Assembly (NCBI GenBank): GCA_002714465.1
Contig: PAXL01000024.1
Span: forward strand, 72,939 to 78,840
Direction: 5' to 3'
DNA length: 5,902 nt
Origin: Gemmatimonadota bacterium
GTDB taxonomy: Bacteria > Latescibacterota > UBA2968
Shown here: positions 1 through 5,884 of the stretch, in pieces
Numbering within the stretch: the first letter of the stretch is position 1
Layout: each line of letters begins with the position of its first letter
The notes under the pieces: generated by a model
Told to the model about the DNA's origin: nothing
Databases searched by the model: none
The model's input: the letters and a program-made list of their open reading frames with translations, nothing else
Position numbers and translations under genes: made by a program

Positions 1-1056
1 CCTTCGGAGATCAAGGAACAGCTGGACGACTACGTCATCGGCCAAGATCAGGCTAAACGATCGCTTTCGGTCGCCGTATACAACCACTACAAGCGCATCC
101 AGAGCAACGTCTCAACAGACGATGTTGAGCTCGAGAAGAGCAACATCCTGCTGCTCGGACCGACGGGCACCGGGAAGACGGAACTCGCCAAAACGCTCGC
201 ACGCATCCTTCAGGTACCTTTCTCAATCGCCGATGCCACGATCCTCACGGAGGCGGGTTACGTCGGCGAAGACGTCGAGAACATACTCGTCCGTCTGCTT
301 CAGGCCGCCGACTACGACGTCGAGCGCGCCGAGATGGGCATCCTCTACATCGATGAAATCGACAAGATCTCTCGCAAATCGGCCAACCCATCGATCACGC
401 GTGACGTCTCGGGTGAAGGTGTTCAGCAGGCGCTCCTCAAGATGCTCGAGGGAACCGTCGCGAGCATCCCGCCAAAGGGAGGACGTAAGCATCCGGAGCA
501 GCCGCTGATCCAGGTTAACACGAAGAACATTCTGTTCATCTGCGGCGGCGCCTTCGACAGCCTCGACGACATCGTCAGTGCACGGATCGGCAGAAAGGCC
601 ATGGGATTCAGTTCCGAAGCCGAGAAGCAGGAAGAGATGACGATCGGCGAGCTCTTTGCCGAAGTCGAACCCGAGGACCTGATCAAGTACGGTTTGATCC
701 CCGAGCTCGTTGGACGTCTGCCTGTTGCCTGCGCGCTCGACAACCTCGACGAATCCGCTCTGCTTCGCATCCTCACTGAGCCGAAGAACGCGATCACGAA
801 ACAGTTCAAGAAGCTCTTCGAGATGGACGGTATCGAGCTTAGTTTCGACGACTCTGCACTCCGACACATCGTCAAGCTGACGATTACCAAAGGTACGGGT
901 GCACGCGGGCTTCGCGCAGTTCTCGAGTCGTCTATGCTCGACCTGATGTATCTGCTGCCCTCTGAGGGTGGACCTGAGGAGATTCACGTCACCGAGGAGT
1001 TAATCAACAACCCTCAGTCTGCGTTTCTCCACCTGGAACAGAAGAAGCGAGCCTGA
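1..1056 (+). CDS. clpX: ATP-dependent Clp protease ATP-binding subunit ClpX (5' end outside the window)
   Basis: AAA+ unfoldase that recognises tagged proteins, unfolds them and feeds them into the ClpP peptidase chamber in the cytoplasm. The frame is open from base 1, giving 351 codons before TGA; by comparison with E. coli ClpX about 65 N-terminal residues, including the zinc-binding substrate-recognition domain, lie upstream. In window numbering I see Walker A GPTGTGKT (53-60, Lys59), pore loop GYVG (86-89), Walker B with D118-E119, the RDVSGEGVQ pore-2 segment, the GGRKHP 'RKH' loop, and sensor 2 GARGLR (Arg302). The ClpP-docking loop reads KAMGFSS, so the usual IGF tripeptide is MGF (201-203). 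The C-terminus ends in a short basic tail. A hairpin terminator follows 28 bases after the stop. Whether clpP precedes it cannot be seen. The family assignment is essentially certain. Confidence 0.97.
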   Translation, partial: PSEIKEQLDDYVIGQDQAKRSLSVAVYNHYKRIQSNVSTDDVELEKSNILLLGPTGTGKTELAKTLARILQVPFSIADATILTEAGYVGEDVENILVRLLQAADYDVERAEMGILYIDEIDKISRKSANPSITRDVSGEGVQQALLKMLEGTVASIPPKGGRKHPEQPLIQVNTKNILFICGGAFDSLDDIVSARIGRKAMGFSSEAEKQEEMTIGELFAEVEPEDLIKYGLIPELVGRLPVACALDNLDESALLRILTEPKNAITKQFKKLFEMDGIELSFDDSALRHIVKLTITKGTGARGLRAVLESSMLDLMYLLPSEGGPEEIHVTEELINNPQSAFLHLEQKKRA

Positions 1057-1084
1057 CTCACAAGTCGGATTCGTCAGAGGTATT

Positions 1085-1116
1085 GGGGGCACGGACAACC
1101 GTGCCCTCCTTTCCTT
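1085..1116 (+). terminator. Probable intrinsic terminator of clpX
   Basis: Eight perfect GC-rich pairs, GGGCACGG (1087-1094) with CCGTGCCC (1099-1106), enclose an ACAA tetraloop. Adding a G-U and a G-C pair extends the stem to 1085-1108. The downstream tract (CTTTCCTT) is pyrimidine-rich but not a pure T-run, so termination may be partial. Its position just after the clpX stop fits a terminator separating clpX from yihA. Confidence 0.75.
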
Positions 1117-1135
1117 GTACGTAAGAGCAAGGAAA
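1110..1135 (+). other. Second hairpin immediately downstream of the clpX terminator
   Basis: TTTCCTTG (1110-1117) is perfectly complementary to CAAGGAAA (1128-1135), giving an 8-bp stem with a 10-base loop. Its left arm is the pyrimidine tract of the preceding terminator, so the two elements share bases. It could be a back-up RNA 3'-end structure, a processing site, or chance. No T-run follows the right arm on the plus strand. On the minus strand the bases after the arm are purine-rich, so it does not look like a terminator there either. Confidence 0.4.
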
Positions 1136-1254
1136 TGCACCACCGGGGAGAGCCTGATCCTTCCGACCGGTTTCTTTGTGATTCCCTCGATAGGCTCACG
1201 ACGTAGCACGGTGTCCGTAGTGGTACACCGCTTTGAGGGCTGCTGGGAGGGGAT
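1136..1254 (+). promoter_or_regulatory. Untranslated leader of yihA with a hairpin and strong Shine-Dalgarno
   Basis: This stretch has no gene. CGGTGT (1209-1214) pairs with ACACCG (1225-1230) around a 10-base loop. Two outer pairings could also involve this region: CCCTC (1184-1188) with GAGGG (1235-1239), or GTAGC (1203-1207) with GCTGC (1239-1243), the latter with one G-U. A purine-rich ribosome binding site, GGGAGGGG (1245-1252), ends just before the ATG at 1255. With a terminator upstream, the promoter of the yihA operon should lie here, but I could not find a -35/-10 pair with normal spacing. Confidence 0.4.
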
Positions 1255-1836
1255 ATGCAGATCAAACAAACTGATTTCGTCAAAAGCGTCGCCCACCCCT
1301 CGCAGATTCCGTCGGAAGACTTCCCCCAGATCGCATTCTCAGGGCGGTCGAACGTCGGTAAGTCGTCGCTGATCAATCGGCTGATGAACCGCCGCAACCT
1401 TGCCCAGACGAGCAACACGCCGGGGAAGACGCGTCTGCTCAACTTCTACCTGATCAACCGGAACCTGCACTTCGTCGACCTCCCAGGATACGGTTTCGCG
1501 AAGCGATCTAAGGCTGAGCAGAAGTCGTGGGCGGAGCTGATCGACGCCTACCTCCAAAGGAGCGAGCGTCTTCGGGGTCTGGTGCAGTTGATCGACGCAA
1601 GGCACGACCCGAGTGGTGACGACCTCGAAATGATCAAGTGGCTGAGTGAGGCAAATTTTCCGTTCGTCGTAATCGCCACGAAGGTGGACAAGATCTCGTC
1701 TACAAAAAAACGAAAGCAGCTCGACAAGTCCCTCCGGATCATCTCGGATGTGGCTGAAGTCGACTTTCTCCCCTTCTCGTCAGCAACCGGGCAGGGCCGG
1801 AACGAATTGCTAAACTGGATCGAAAATGTCATCTGA
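1255..1836 (+). CDS. yihA: Ribosome biogenesis GTP-binding protein YihA/YsxC (EngB)
   Basis: TRAFAC-class GTPase of the EngB family, required in many bacteria for late assembly of the large ribosomal subunit. The 193 residues match the usual single-domain length. All G motifs are present: G1 GRSNVGKSS (30-38), G2 threonine in NTPGKT (54-59), G3 DLPG (75-78) followed by YGFAK, G4 TKVD (142-145) and G5 SSA (175-177). The N-terminus (FVKSVAHPSQIP) is typical of the family before the G domain, which supports the ATG at 1255; it is also preceded by GGGAGGGG at short spacing. The gene's last 11 bases overlap the start of the next gene, so it appears to head an operon of amino-acid enzymes. That pairing is not expected from function and probably reflects shared growth-linked expression. 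Identity is very secure. Confidence 0.97.
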   Translation: MQIKQTDFVKSVAHPSQIPSEDFPQIAFSGRSNVGKSSLINRLMNRRNLAQTSNTPGKTRLLNFYLINRNLHFVDLPGYGFAKRSKAEQKSWAELIDAYLQRSERLRGLVQLIDARHDPSGDDLEMIKWLSEANFPFVVIATKVDKISSTKKRKQLDKSLRIISDVAEVDFLPFSSATGQGRNELLNWIENVI

Positions 1837-2932
1837 CATCGACTACATCGTCAAGAACGTCGACGAAATCCCTAGCCCTGCGCTTGTCGTTTACCGCGAC
1901 CTCGTCGAGCGGAACATCAAGACGATCGGCAGTATCCTCGACGGGTATGATCGTCTGCGACCGCACATCAAGACTCACAAGATGTCTCGAGTCGCCCGGA
2001 TGGAGATGGATGCAGGAATCACCAAGTTCAAGTGTGCCACCCCAAAGGAGGCCGCTCTCCTGGCAGCAAACGGCGCGAACGACGTGATGATAGCCTACCC
2101 ACCCATCGGTCCACAGATCCAGCGAGTAGTCGGCCTCAAGCAGACACATCCGGACGTCACATTTCGCGTAATCGGAGATGACGAGCCGTCGCTGCGTCAG
2201 CTCTCTAAAGAATGCGCAGCATCTGGCATCGAGCTCGGTGTTCTGATCGACATGAACACTGGCATGAACCGCACGGGTGCGCCACCTGGTAAGCCGAGCG
2301 TTGCGCTCGCCAAGTTGATAGACGGACTGGAAGGGTTGAGATTCGACGGCCTACATGCCTACGACGGTCACGTCAGCGGCGACGGTGAGCCGCGAAAAGC
2401 CAAGGCGCGCGATGCCGTGCAGATCGCGGTCGATACCCGCGTGCAGATCGAAAAAGCCGGTATCGAATGCCCACTTGTCGTTGCTTCCGGGTCGAAAGGC
2501 TTCGACGCTACCGACGAAATCGACGGGGTCACGGAAGTGTCACCCGGAACCTGGATCTTCTGGGACACCGGTTACGGCGAAAGTCTCGCGTTCCCGTTCA
2601 ACTGGGCAGCGCTCGTCGTCTCGCGCGTTATCAGCACACCCGCACAGGACTTGATCACACTCGACGCTGGAAACAAGGGGATTAACCCGGATGTGCCTGC
2701 GCCCCACTTCAGTGCTGTAAACCTGGAAGGCGAGCTGCAATTTCTCGTCAGAAACGAGGAGCATCAGCTGATCCGTATCGCGCCAGGAGTAGATCGACCA
2801 AACGTTGGTGACGTCATCTACCTGATCCCAAAGCACGTCTGCACAACGGTCAACCTGTATGACGAAGCATACGTGATCGACGGAGACGGAAACTGGACCG
2901 AAACCTGGTCAGTCGATGCAAGGGGGCACTAA
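1826..2932 (+). CDS. D-threonine aldolase / D-serine dehydratase-like PLP enzyme (alanine racemase-like N-terminal domain)
   Basis: Fold-type III PLP enzyme of the D-threonine aldolase/D-serine dehydratase family (COG3616 type); members cleave or dehydrate D-configured 3-hydroxy amino acids. The 368 residues are full length. The barrel begins with IPSPALVV (15-22) and carries the PLP lysine in RPHIKTHK (45-52; Lys49 most likely). HAYDGH (177-182) is a typical barrel segment. The C-terminal beta domain ends with PKHVCTTVN, whose His337 and Cys339 match the metal-ligand pair of D-serine dehydratases, whereas characterised D-threonine aldolases tend to have His-x-Asp. The segment expected to hold the PLP phosphate reads SGSKGF (221-226) instead of the more common glycine-rich GGTP-like loop, so the substrate may be non-standard. 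The ATG lies inside the end of yihA with only a weak GGA upstream, implying translational coupling. Aldolase, dehydratase or hydroxyaspartate-type activity cannot be separated by reading alone. Confidence 0.85.
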   Translation: MSSDIDYIVKNVDEIPSPALVVYRDLVERNIKTIGSILDGYDRLRPHIKTHKMSRVARMEMDAGITKFKCATPKEAALLAANGANDVMIAYPPIGPQIQRVVGLKQTHPDVTFRVIGDDEPSLRQLSKECAASGIELGVLIDMNTGMNRTGAPPGKPSVALAKLIDGLEGLRFDGLHAYDGHVSGDGEPRKAKARDAVQIAVDTRVQIEKAGIECPLVVASGSKGFDATDEIDGVTEVSPGTWIFWDTGYGESLAFPFNWAALVVSRVISTPAQDLITLDAGNKGINPDVPAPHFSAVNLEGELQFLVRNEEHQLIRIAPGVDRPNVGDVIYLIPKHVCTTVNLYDEAYVIDGDGNWTETWSVDARGH

Positions 2933-2938
2933 CAATTG
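2921..2938 (+). promoter_or_regulatory. Ribosome binding site and TTG start of the aminotransferase
   Basis: AGGGGG (2921-2926) sits nine bases before the TTG at 2936, inside the last codons of the preceding gene. The first in-frame ATG (2969) has only a pyrimidine-rich stretch before it and no purine-rich site, so TTG is the better start. Starting at the ATG would lose 11 residues, which lie before the conserved PGPTPIP motif, so either start would give a functional fold. Confidence 0.6.
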
Positions 2939-4138
2939 AGGATTGAAACCCCGATTCTCGATTTTCCCATGCCTCAGCGCCTCTTCATACCCGGTCCCAC
3001 CCCGATACCTGCATCAGTACAGGAAGCCATGGCGGGGCCGATCGTCTACCATCGTGGCCCCGACTTCCCGGACCTTCTGACCGGGGTCGTCGAGGACTCC
3101 AAGTCGCTGTTTCCGACGAAGGATGAGCTGTTCCTGCTGTCGTCGTCCGGAACGGGAGCAATGGAGGCCGCTGTCGTCAACACGCTGTCTCCAGGCGATC
3201 GCGTCGCTGTTGCACAAGCTGGCAACTTCGGCGCGCGATGGAAGGATATCTGCGGCGCCTACGGGGTTGAGTTCCTCCCCATCGATAGCGATTGGGGTAC
3301 TTCGGTCGATCCCCAGCGTGTAGCTGATACGCTCTCGGGAAACCCTGACATCAAAGCTGTACTTACTACGCAAAGCGAAACATCGACGGGAGCGTTGCAC
3401 GACATTGAGGCGATCGGGGAGGCGGCAGCGTCACACGATGCGCTCCTTATTGTCGACGGCATATCGAGCGTATGTGCACACCGACTAGACACGAACGCGT
3501 TCGGCGTTGATGTGGCGATCACGGGCTCCCAGAAGGGACTGGGACTGCCCCCGGGGCTCTCTATCCTAACGTTCAGCGACCGCGCACACAAAGCTTCGAA
3601 GGAATCGACCTGCCACAAGCTGTATCTCGACCTACGCCGATACCGGGCTTCACTCGAGGATGGACGGGGGCCGTTCACGCTGCCCGTCACGCTGATCACG
3701 GGCCTGCGTGCGGCCCTAGATCTGGTTTCAGCCGAGGGCATCGAGCAGGTCTGGGCACGTCACGCACGTCAAGCGGGGGCGGTCCGTGAAGCCATCTGGG
3801 CGATCGGGCTGACCTGCTTTTCGGAGAAACCCTCGAACGTACTGACATCGGTCGAACTGCCGGAATCGATCGACGGTGTGGATCTGATGACTCGGTTAAA
3901 GCAGAGCTACGGGGCGGCGATCGGCGGCGGACTGGCACACCTCCGAGGCCGAGTGGTTCGCATCTCGAACCTCGGATTCGTCGAGGACGACGACATACGC
4001 TTCATCGTCAAAGCTCTCGAGGAAACGTTAGCCTGGATGGGTCTCAGATTCGACCACGGTGCCGCCATCGACGCGGCAGAGCAGGCATTGACTTCTGACA
4101 TCGTAGCAGCAGAAGGACAGACAGAGCCAGAAAAATGA
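2936..4138 (+). CDS. Class V aminotransferase (alanine/serine-glyoxylate type), likely phosphoserine aminotransferase
   Basis: PLP-dependent transaminase of the small alanine-glyoxylate/serine-glyoxylate/aspartate branch of class V. Of 400 residues, the first 370 are a normal full domain and the last 30 are a hydrophilic, acidic tail. Signature segments in order are PGPTPIP (19-25), YHRGPDF (38-44), the cofactor-binding SSGTGAMEA (70-78), QSETSTG (146-152), Asp174 in VDGISS pairing with the PLP ring nitrogen, Schiff-base Lys200 in TGSQKGLG, and Arg342 in VVRISNLG at the position that binds the substrate carboxylate. It starts 3 bases after the previous gene and overlaps serA by 4 bases. Direct linkage to serA suggests it aminates 3-phosphohydroxypyruvate with glutamate, replacing classical SerC, as proposed for similar pairs elsewhere. 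Serine-glyoxylate, alanine-glyoxylate or aspartate-glyoxylate transaminase are the main alternatives. Family secure, substrate inferred. Confidence 0.88.
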   Translation: MRIETPILDFPMPQRLFIPGPTPIPASVQEAMAGPIVYHRGPDFPDLLTGVVEDSKSLFPTKDELFLLSSSGTGAMEAAVVNTLSPGDRVAVAQAGNFGARWKDICGAYGVEFLPIDSDWGTSVDPQRVADTLSGNPDIKAVLTTQSETSTGALHDIEAIGEAAASHDALLIVDGISSVCAHRLDTNAFGVDVAITGSQKGLGLPPGLSILTFSDRAHKASKESTCHKLYLDLRRYRASLEDGRGPFTLPVTLITGLRAALDLVSAEGIEQVWARHARQAGAVREAIWAIGLTCFSEKPSNVLTSVELPESIDGVDLMTRLKQSYGAAIGGGLAHLRGRVVRISNLGFVEDDDIRFIVKALEETLAWMGLRFDHGAAIDAAEQALTSDIVAAEGQTEPEK

Positions 4139-5718
4139 ACAAGATACTGATCGCAGATTCGCTCTCGGACGGCTGGCAGGACGTAATCGACGGCGTCGAC
4201 GTTGAGGTCGACACAATCACAAGCCTGCCTGAGGCTGAGCTCGTTGAGATAATACCGAACTACGCCGGACTGATTGTCAGGAGCGCCTCTAAGGTGACGG
4301 CGCCGATCATCGGGGCGGGTTCGAATCTTCGAATCATCGGCCGAGCAGGGGCAGGCGTCGACAACATCGACGTCGACGCTGCCACGCAGCGCGGGATCAT
4401 CGTAGTGAACGCGCCTGGTGGAAACACGATCTCCACAGCCGACCATACGATGGCGATGTTGCTGTCGCTTTCCCGGAAGATCCCGCAGGCTGCGCAATCA
4501 ATGAAGGAAGGACGGTGGGACCGGAAGATTTACACCGGCGTCGAGCTCGATGGCAAGGTCCTCGGCGTGATGGGCGTGGGAAGAGTCGGCCTACAGGTCT
4601 GTGCCCGGGCGCGAGCCTTCGGCATGGAGGTCGTGGCCAACGACCCGTTCTTCTCGGAAGAGATGGCTGAGAAGAACAACATCGTCCTCGCGACCAAAGA
4701 TGAGATCTACGCGAAGGCTGACTACATCTCCCTGCACGCGCCACTGCTCAAAGAGACGCATCACATGGTGAACGACGACAGCCTCAGTAAGTGCAAGGAG
4801 GGTGTCCGGATTGTCAACTGCGCTCGTGGCGAGCTGATTGATGACGACGCTCTGCTTCGAGGGATTGAGTCAGGGAAGGTCGCGGGTGCGGCGATCGATG
4901 TCTACCATACCGAACCGCCGCCGGATAATCATCCCCTGATCCAGCGCGACGAGGTCATCTGTACGCCGCATCTGGCCGCATCGACAGCAGAGGCACAGGA
5001 GAAGGTCGCAAGACAGATCATGCAGAGCGTCGTAGACGGGATCCTCGAGAAGCCGGTCCAGGGGGCGCTCAATCTGCCCTCCGTCGACCCCACGATCTTC
5101 GAAGCCATACAGCCCTACCTCCTACTAGGCGAGCGAATCGGTTCATTCGTCTCGCAGCTCAGCGACGGCAGCCTGAAAAAGATGACCATCGAGTATCAGG
5201 GTGAGATCTTGGAGTACGCAACCTCTCCGATGACGGCCTCCGTCCTCAAGGGCGCGGTGTCCGGCCTGACCGACGAACCCGTCAGCTTCGTCAACGCACC
5301 GATATTCGCAAAAGACCGTGGCGTTCAGATCGAAGAAAAGCGTACCAATACGAACAAAGACTACGTCAACCTGATCACCGTGAACTGCGAGACGACCAAA
5401 GAGAACACCACTGTCGCCGGGACAGTGTTTGGGCGGAACGACGCTCGTCTCCTGCAGATAGACCAGTTCGAAGTCAAAGCACGCCTCGAAGGCGACGTCC
5501 TGATCTGCTGCAACAAGGACGCTCCCGGCGTTGTCGGCACGATGGGTACGCTCCTCGCCGACAACGACATCAACATCGCGGACATGGCTTTGGGACGAGA
5601 AAGCCGCGGGGGCCGCGCCATAATGGTCTTTATTGTGGACGCCCCCGTATCGGACGAGGTATTGAGAAGGATAGCCTCAGACCCCCTCGTCTACTGGGCC
5701 AAGCAGGCAAAGCTGTAA
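4135..5718 (+). CDS. serA: D-3-phosphoglycerate dehydrogenase (long form with ASB and ACT domains)
   Basis: Cytoplasmic NAD-dependent oxidation of 3-phosphoglycerate to 3-phosphohydroxypyruvate, the committed step of serine synthesis. The 527 residues match the long form. The catalytic domain contains VRSASKVT (48-55), GRAGAGVDNID (69-79), the Rossmann motif GVGRVG (147-152) with Asp170 for NAD ribose binding, and the catalytic set Arg231 (CARGELID), Glu260 (TEPP) and His279 (TPHLAAST). Residues about 315-445 form the intervening allosteric substrate-binding domain, and about 452-527 an ACT domain (NKDAPGVVGTMGTLL...INIADMALGR), implying feedback control by serine. The start ATG overlaps the aminotransferase stop as ATGA and has no close Shine-Dalgarno (AGAAGGA at 4111-4117 is too distant), so translation is probably coupled. 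ACT plus ASB argue against a simple hydroxypyruvate or glycerate reductase. Very secure. Confidence 0.96.
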   Translation: MNKILIADSLSDGWQDVIDGVDVEVDTITSLPEAELVEIIPNYAGLIVRSASKVTAPIIGAGSNLRIIGRAGAGVDNIDVDAATQRGIIVVNAPGGNTISTADHTMAMLLSLSRKIPQAAQSMKEGRWDRKIYTGVELDGKVLGVMGVGRVGLQVCARARAFGMEVVANDPFFSEEMAEKNNIVLATKDEIYAKADYISLHAPLLKETHHMVNDDSLSKCKEGVRIVNCARGELIDDDALLRGIESGKVAGAAIDVYHTEPPPDNHPLIQRDEVICTPHLAASTAEAQEKVARQIMQSVVDGILEKPVQGALNLPSVDPTIFEAIQPYLLLGERIGSFVSQLSDGSLKKMTIEYQGEILEYATSPMTASVLKGAVSGLTDEPVSFVNAPIFAKDRGVQIEEKRTNTNKDYVNLITVNCETTKENTTVAGTVFGRNDARLLQIDQFEVKARLEGDVLICCNKDAPGVVGTMGTLLADNDINIADMALGRESRGGRAIMVFIVDAPVSDEVLRRIASDPLVYWAKQAKL

Positions 5719-5732
5719 AGCAACAGTTTCAA

Positions 5733-5757
5733 CGTCATCGGGTAGAACCCGACGACG
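5733..5757 (+). other. Hairpin A downstream of serA
   Basis: CGTC (5733-5736) plus TCGGGT (5738-5743) pair with ACCCGA (5747-5752) plus GACG (5754-5757), leaving one A-C mismatch and an AGA loop. No T-run follows, so it is not a standard intrinsic terminator. The ACCCG arm (5747-5751) can alternatively pair with CGGGT (5756-5760) around an ACGA loop, so two competing folds are possible. It lies 14 bases after the serA stop. Confidence 0.55.
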
Positions 5758-5775
5758 GGTAGTGAGTCAGTCAAT

Positions 5776-5811
5776 GCAGGGATTTGGTCCTTGCGCCAGC
5801 AACCAACTGGC
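5776..5811 (+). ncRNA. Candidate structured RNA core (two abutting hairpins, S-box-like words)
   Basis: GCAGGGA (5776-5782) pairs with TCCTTGC (5788-5794) across loop TTTGG, with one G-U. Immediately next, GCCAG (5795-5799) pairs with CTGGC (5807-5811) across loop CAACCAA. The two loops are complementary (TTGG 5784-5787 with CCAA 5803-5806), so a pseudoknot or kissing contact is possible. The order AGGGA ... GG-CC ... GCAACC resembles the SAM-I (S-box) riboswitch, but the GGUGCUAA-like word and a clear kink-turn are missing. It could be the leader of a gene beyond the window or the 3' UTR of serA. The structure is visible; the riboswitch role is speculation. Confidence 0.3.
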
Positions 5812-5855
5812 AAAAAGACCTCGAGCTGTGTTTGTTGTGCGTTTAGCATCGGCAT

Positions 5856-5884
5856 GTCGTCACCGGGCTGATCCCGGTGACGAC
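5856..5884 (+). other. Perfect 12-bp hairpin D near the window end
   Basis: GTCGTCACCGGG (5856-5867) is exactly complementary to CCCGGTGACGAC (5873-5884) around a CTGAT loop. This is the strongest inverted repeat in the window. The bases after it (TAAAGCGG) are not T-rich, and on the minus strand the following bases are not T-rich either, so it is not a classical rho-independent terminator. It may be an RNA 3'-end stabiliser for the serA operon transcript, part of a regulatory leader, or a protein-binding palindrome. Confidence 0.6.

Noticed and set aside
223..987. 254-codon minus-strand open frame opposite clpX
   Set aside because: It is antisense to highly conserved ClpX motifs, shows no recognisable protein family, and reflects the codon bias of a GC-rich gene.
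1161..1196. Possible sigma-70 promoter for yihA (TTCCGA and GATAGG/TAGGCT)
   Set aside because: The spacing is 22 bases or more and both boxes match poorly.
1000..1442. Short open frames (both strands) over the clpX-yihA gap
   Set aside because: They extend into clpX or yihA in other frames, lack ribosome binding sites and look non-protein-like; the gap is better explained by terminator and leader structures.
3907..4497. 196-codon minus-strand open frame across the aminotransferase/serA junction
   Set aside because: It runs opposite two firmly identified genes, is arginine- and cysteine-rich in the manner of a shadow frame, and has no recognised domain.
4135..5718. SerA-like gene as hydroxypyruvate or formate-type dehydrogenase
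   Set aside because: The complete ASB and ACT domains and 527-residue length are specific to long-form phosphoglycerate dehydrogenase.
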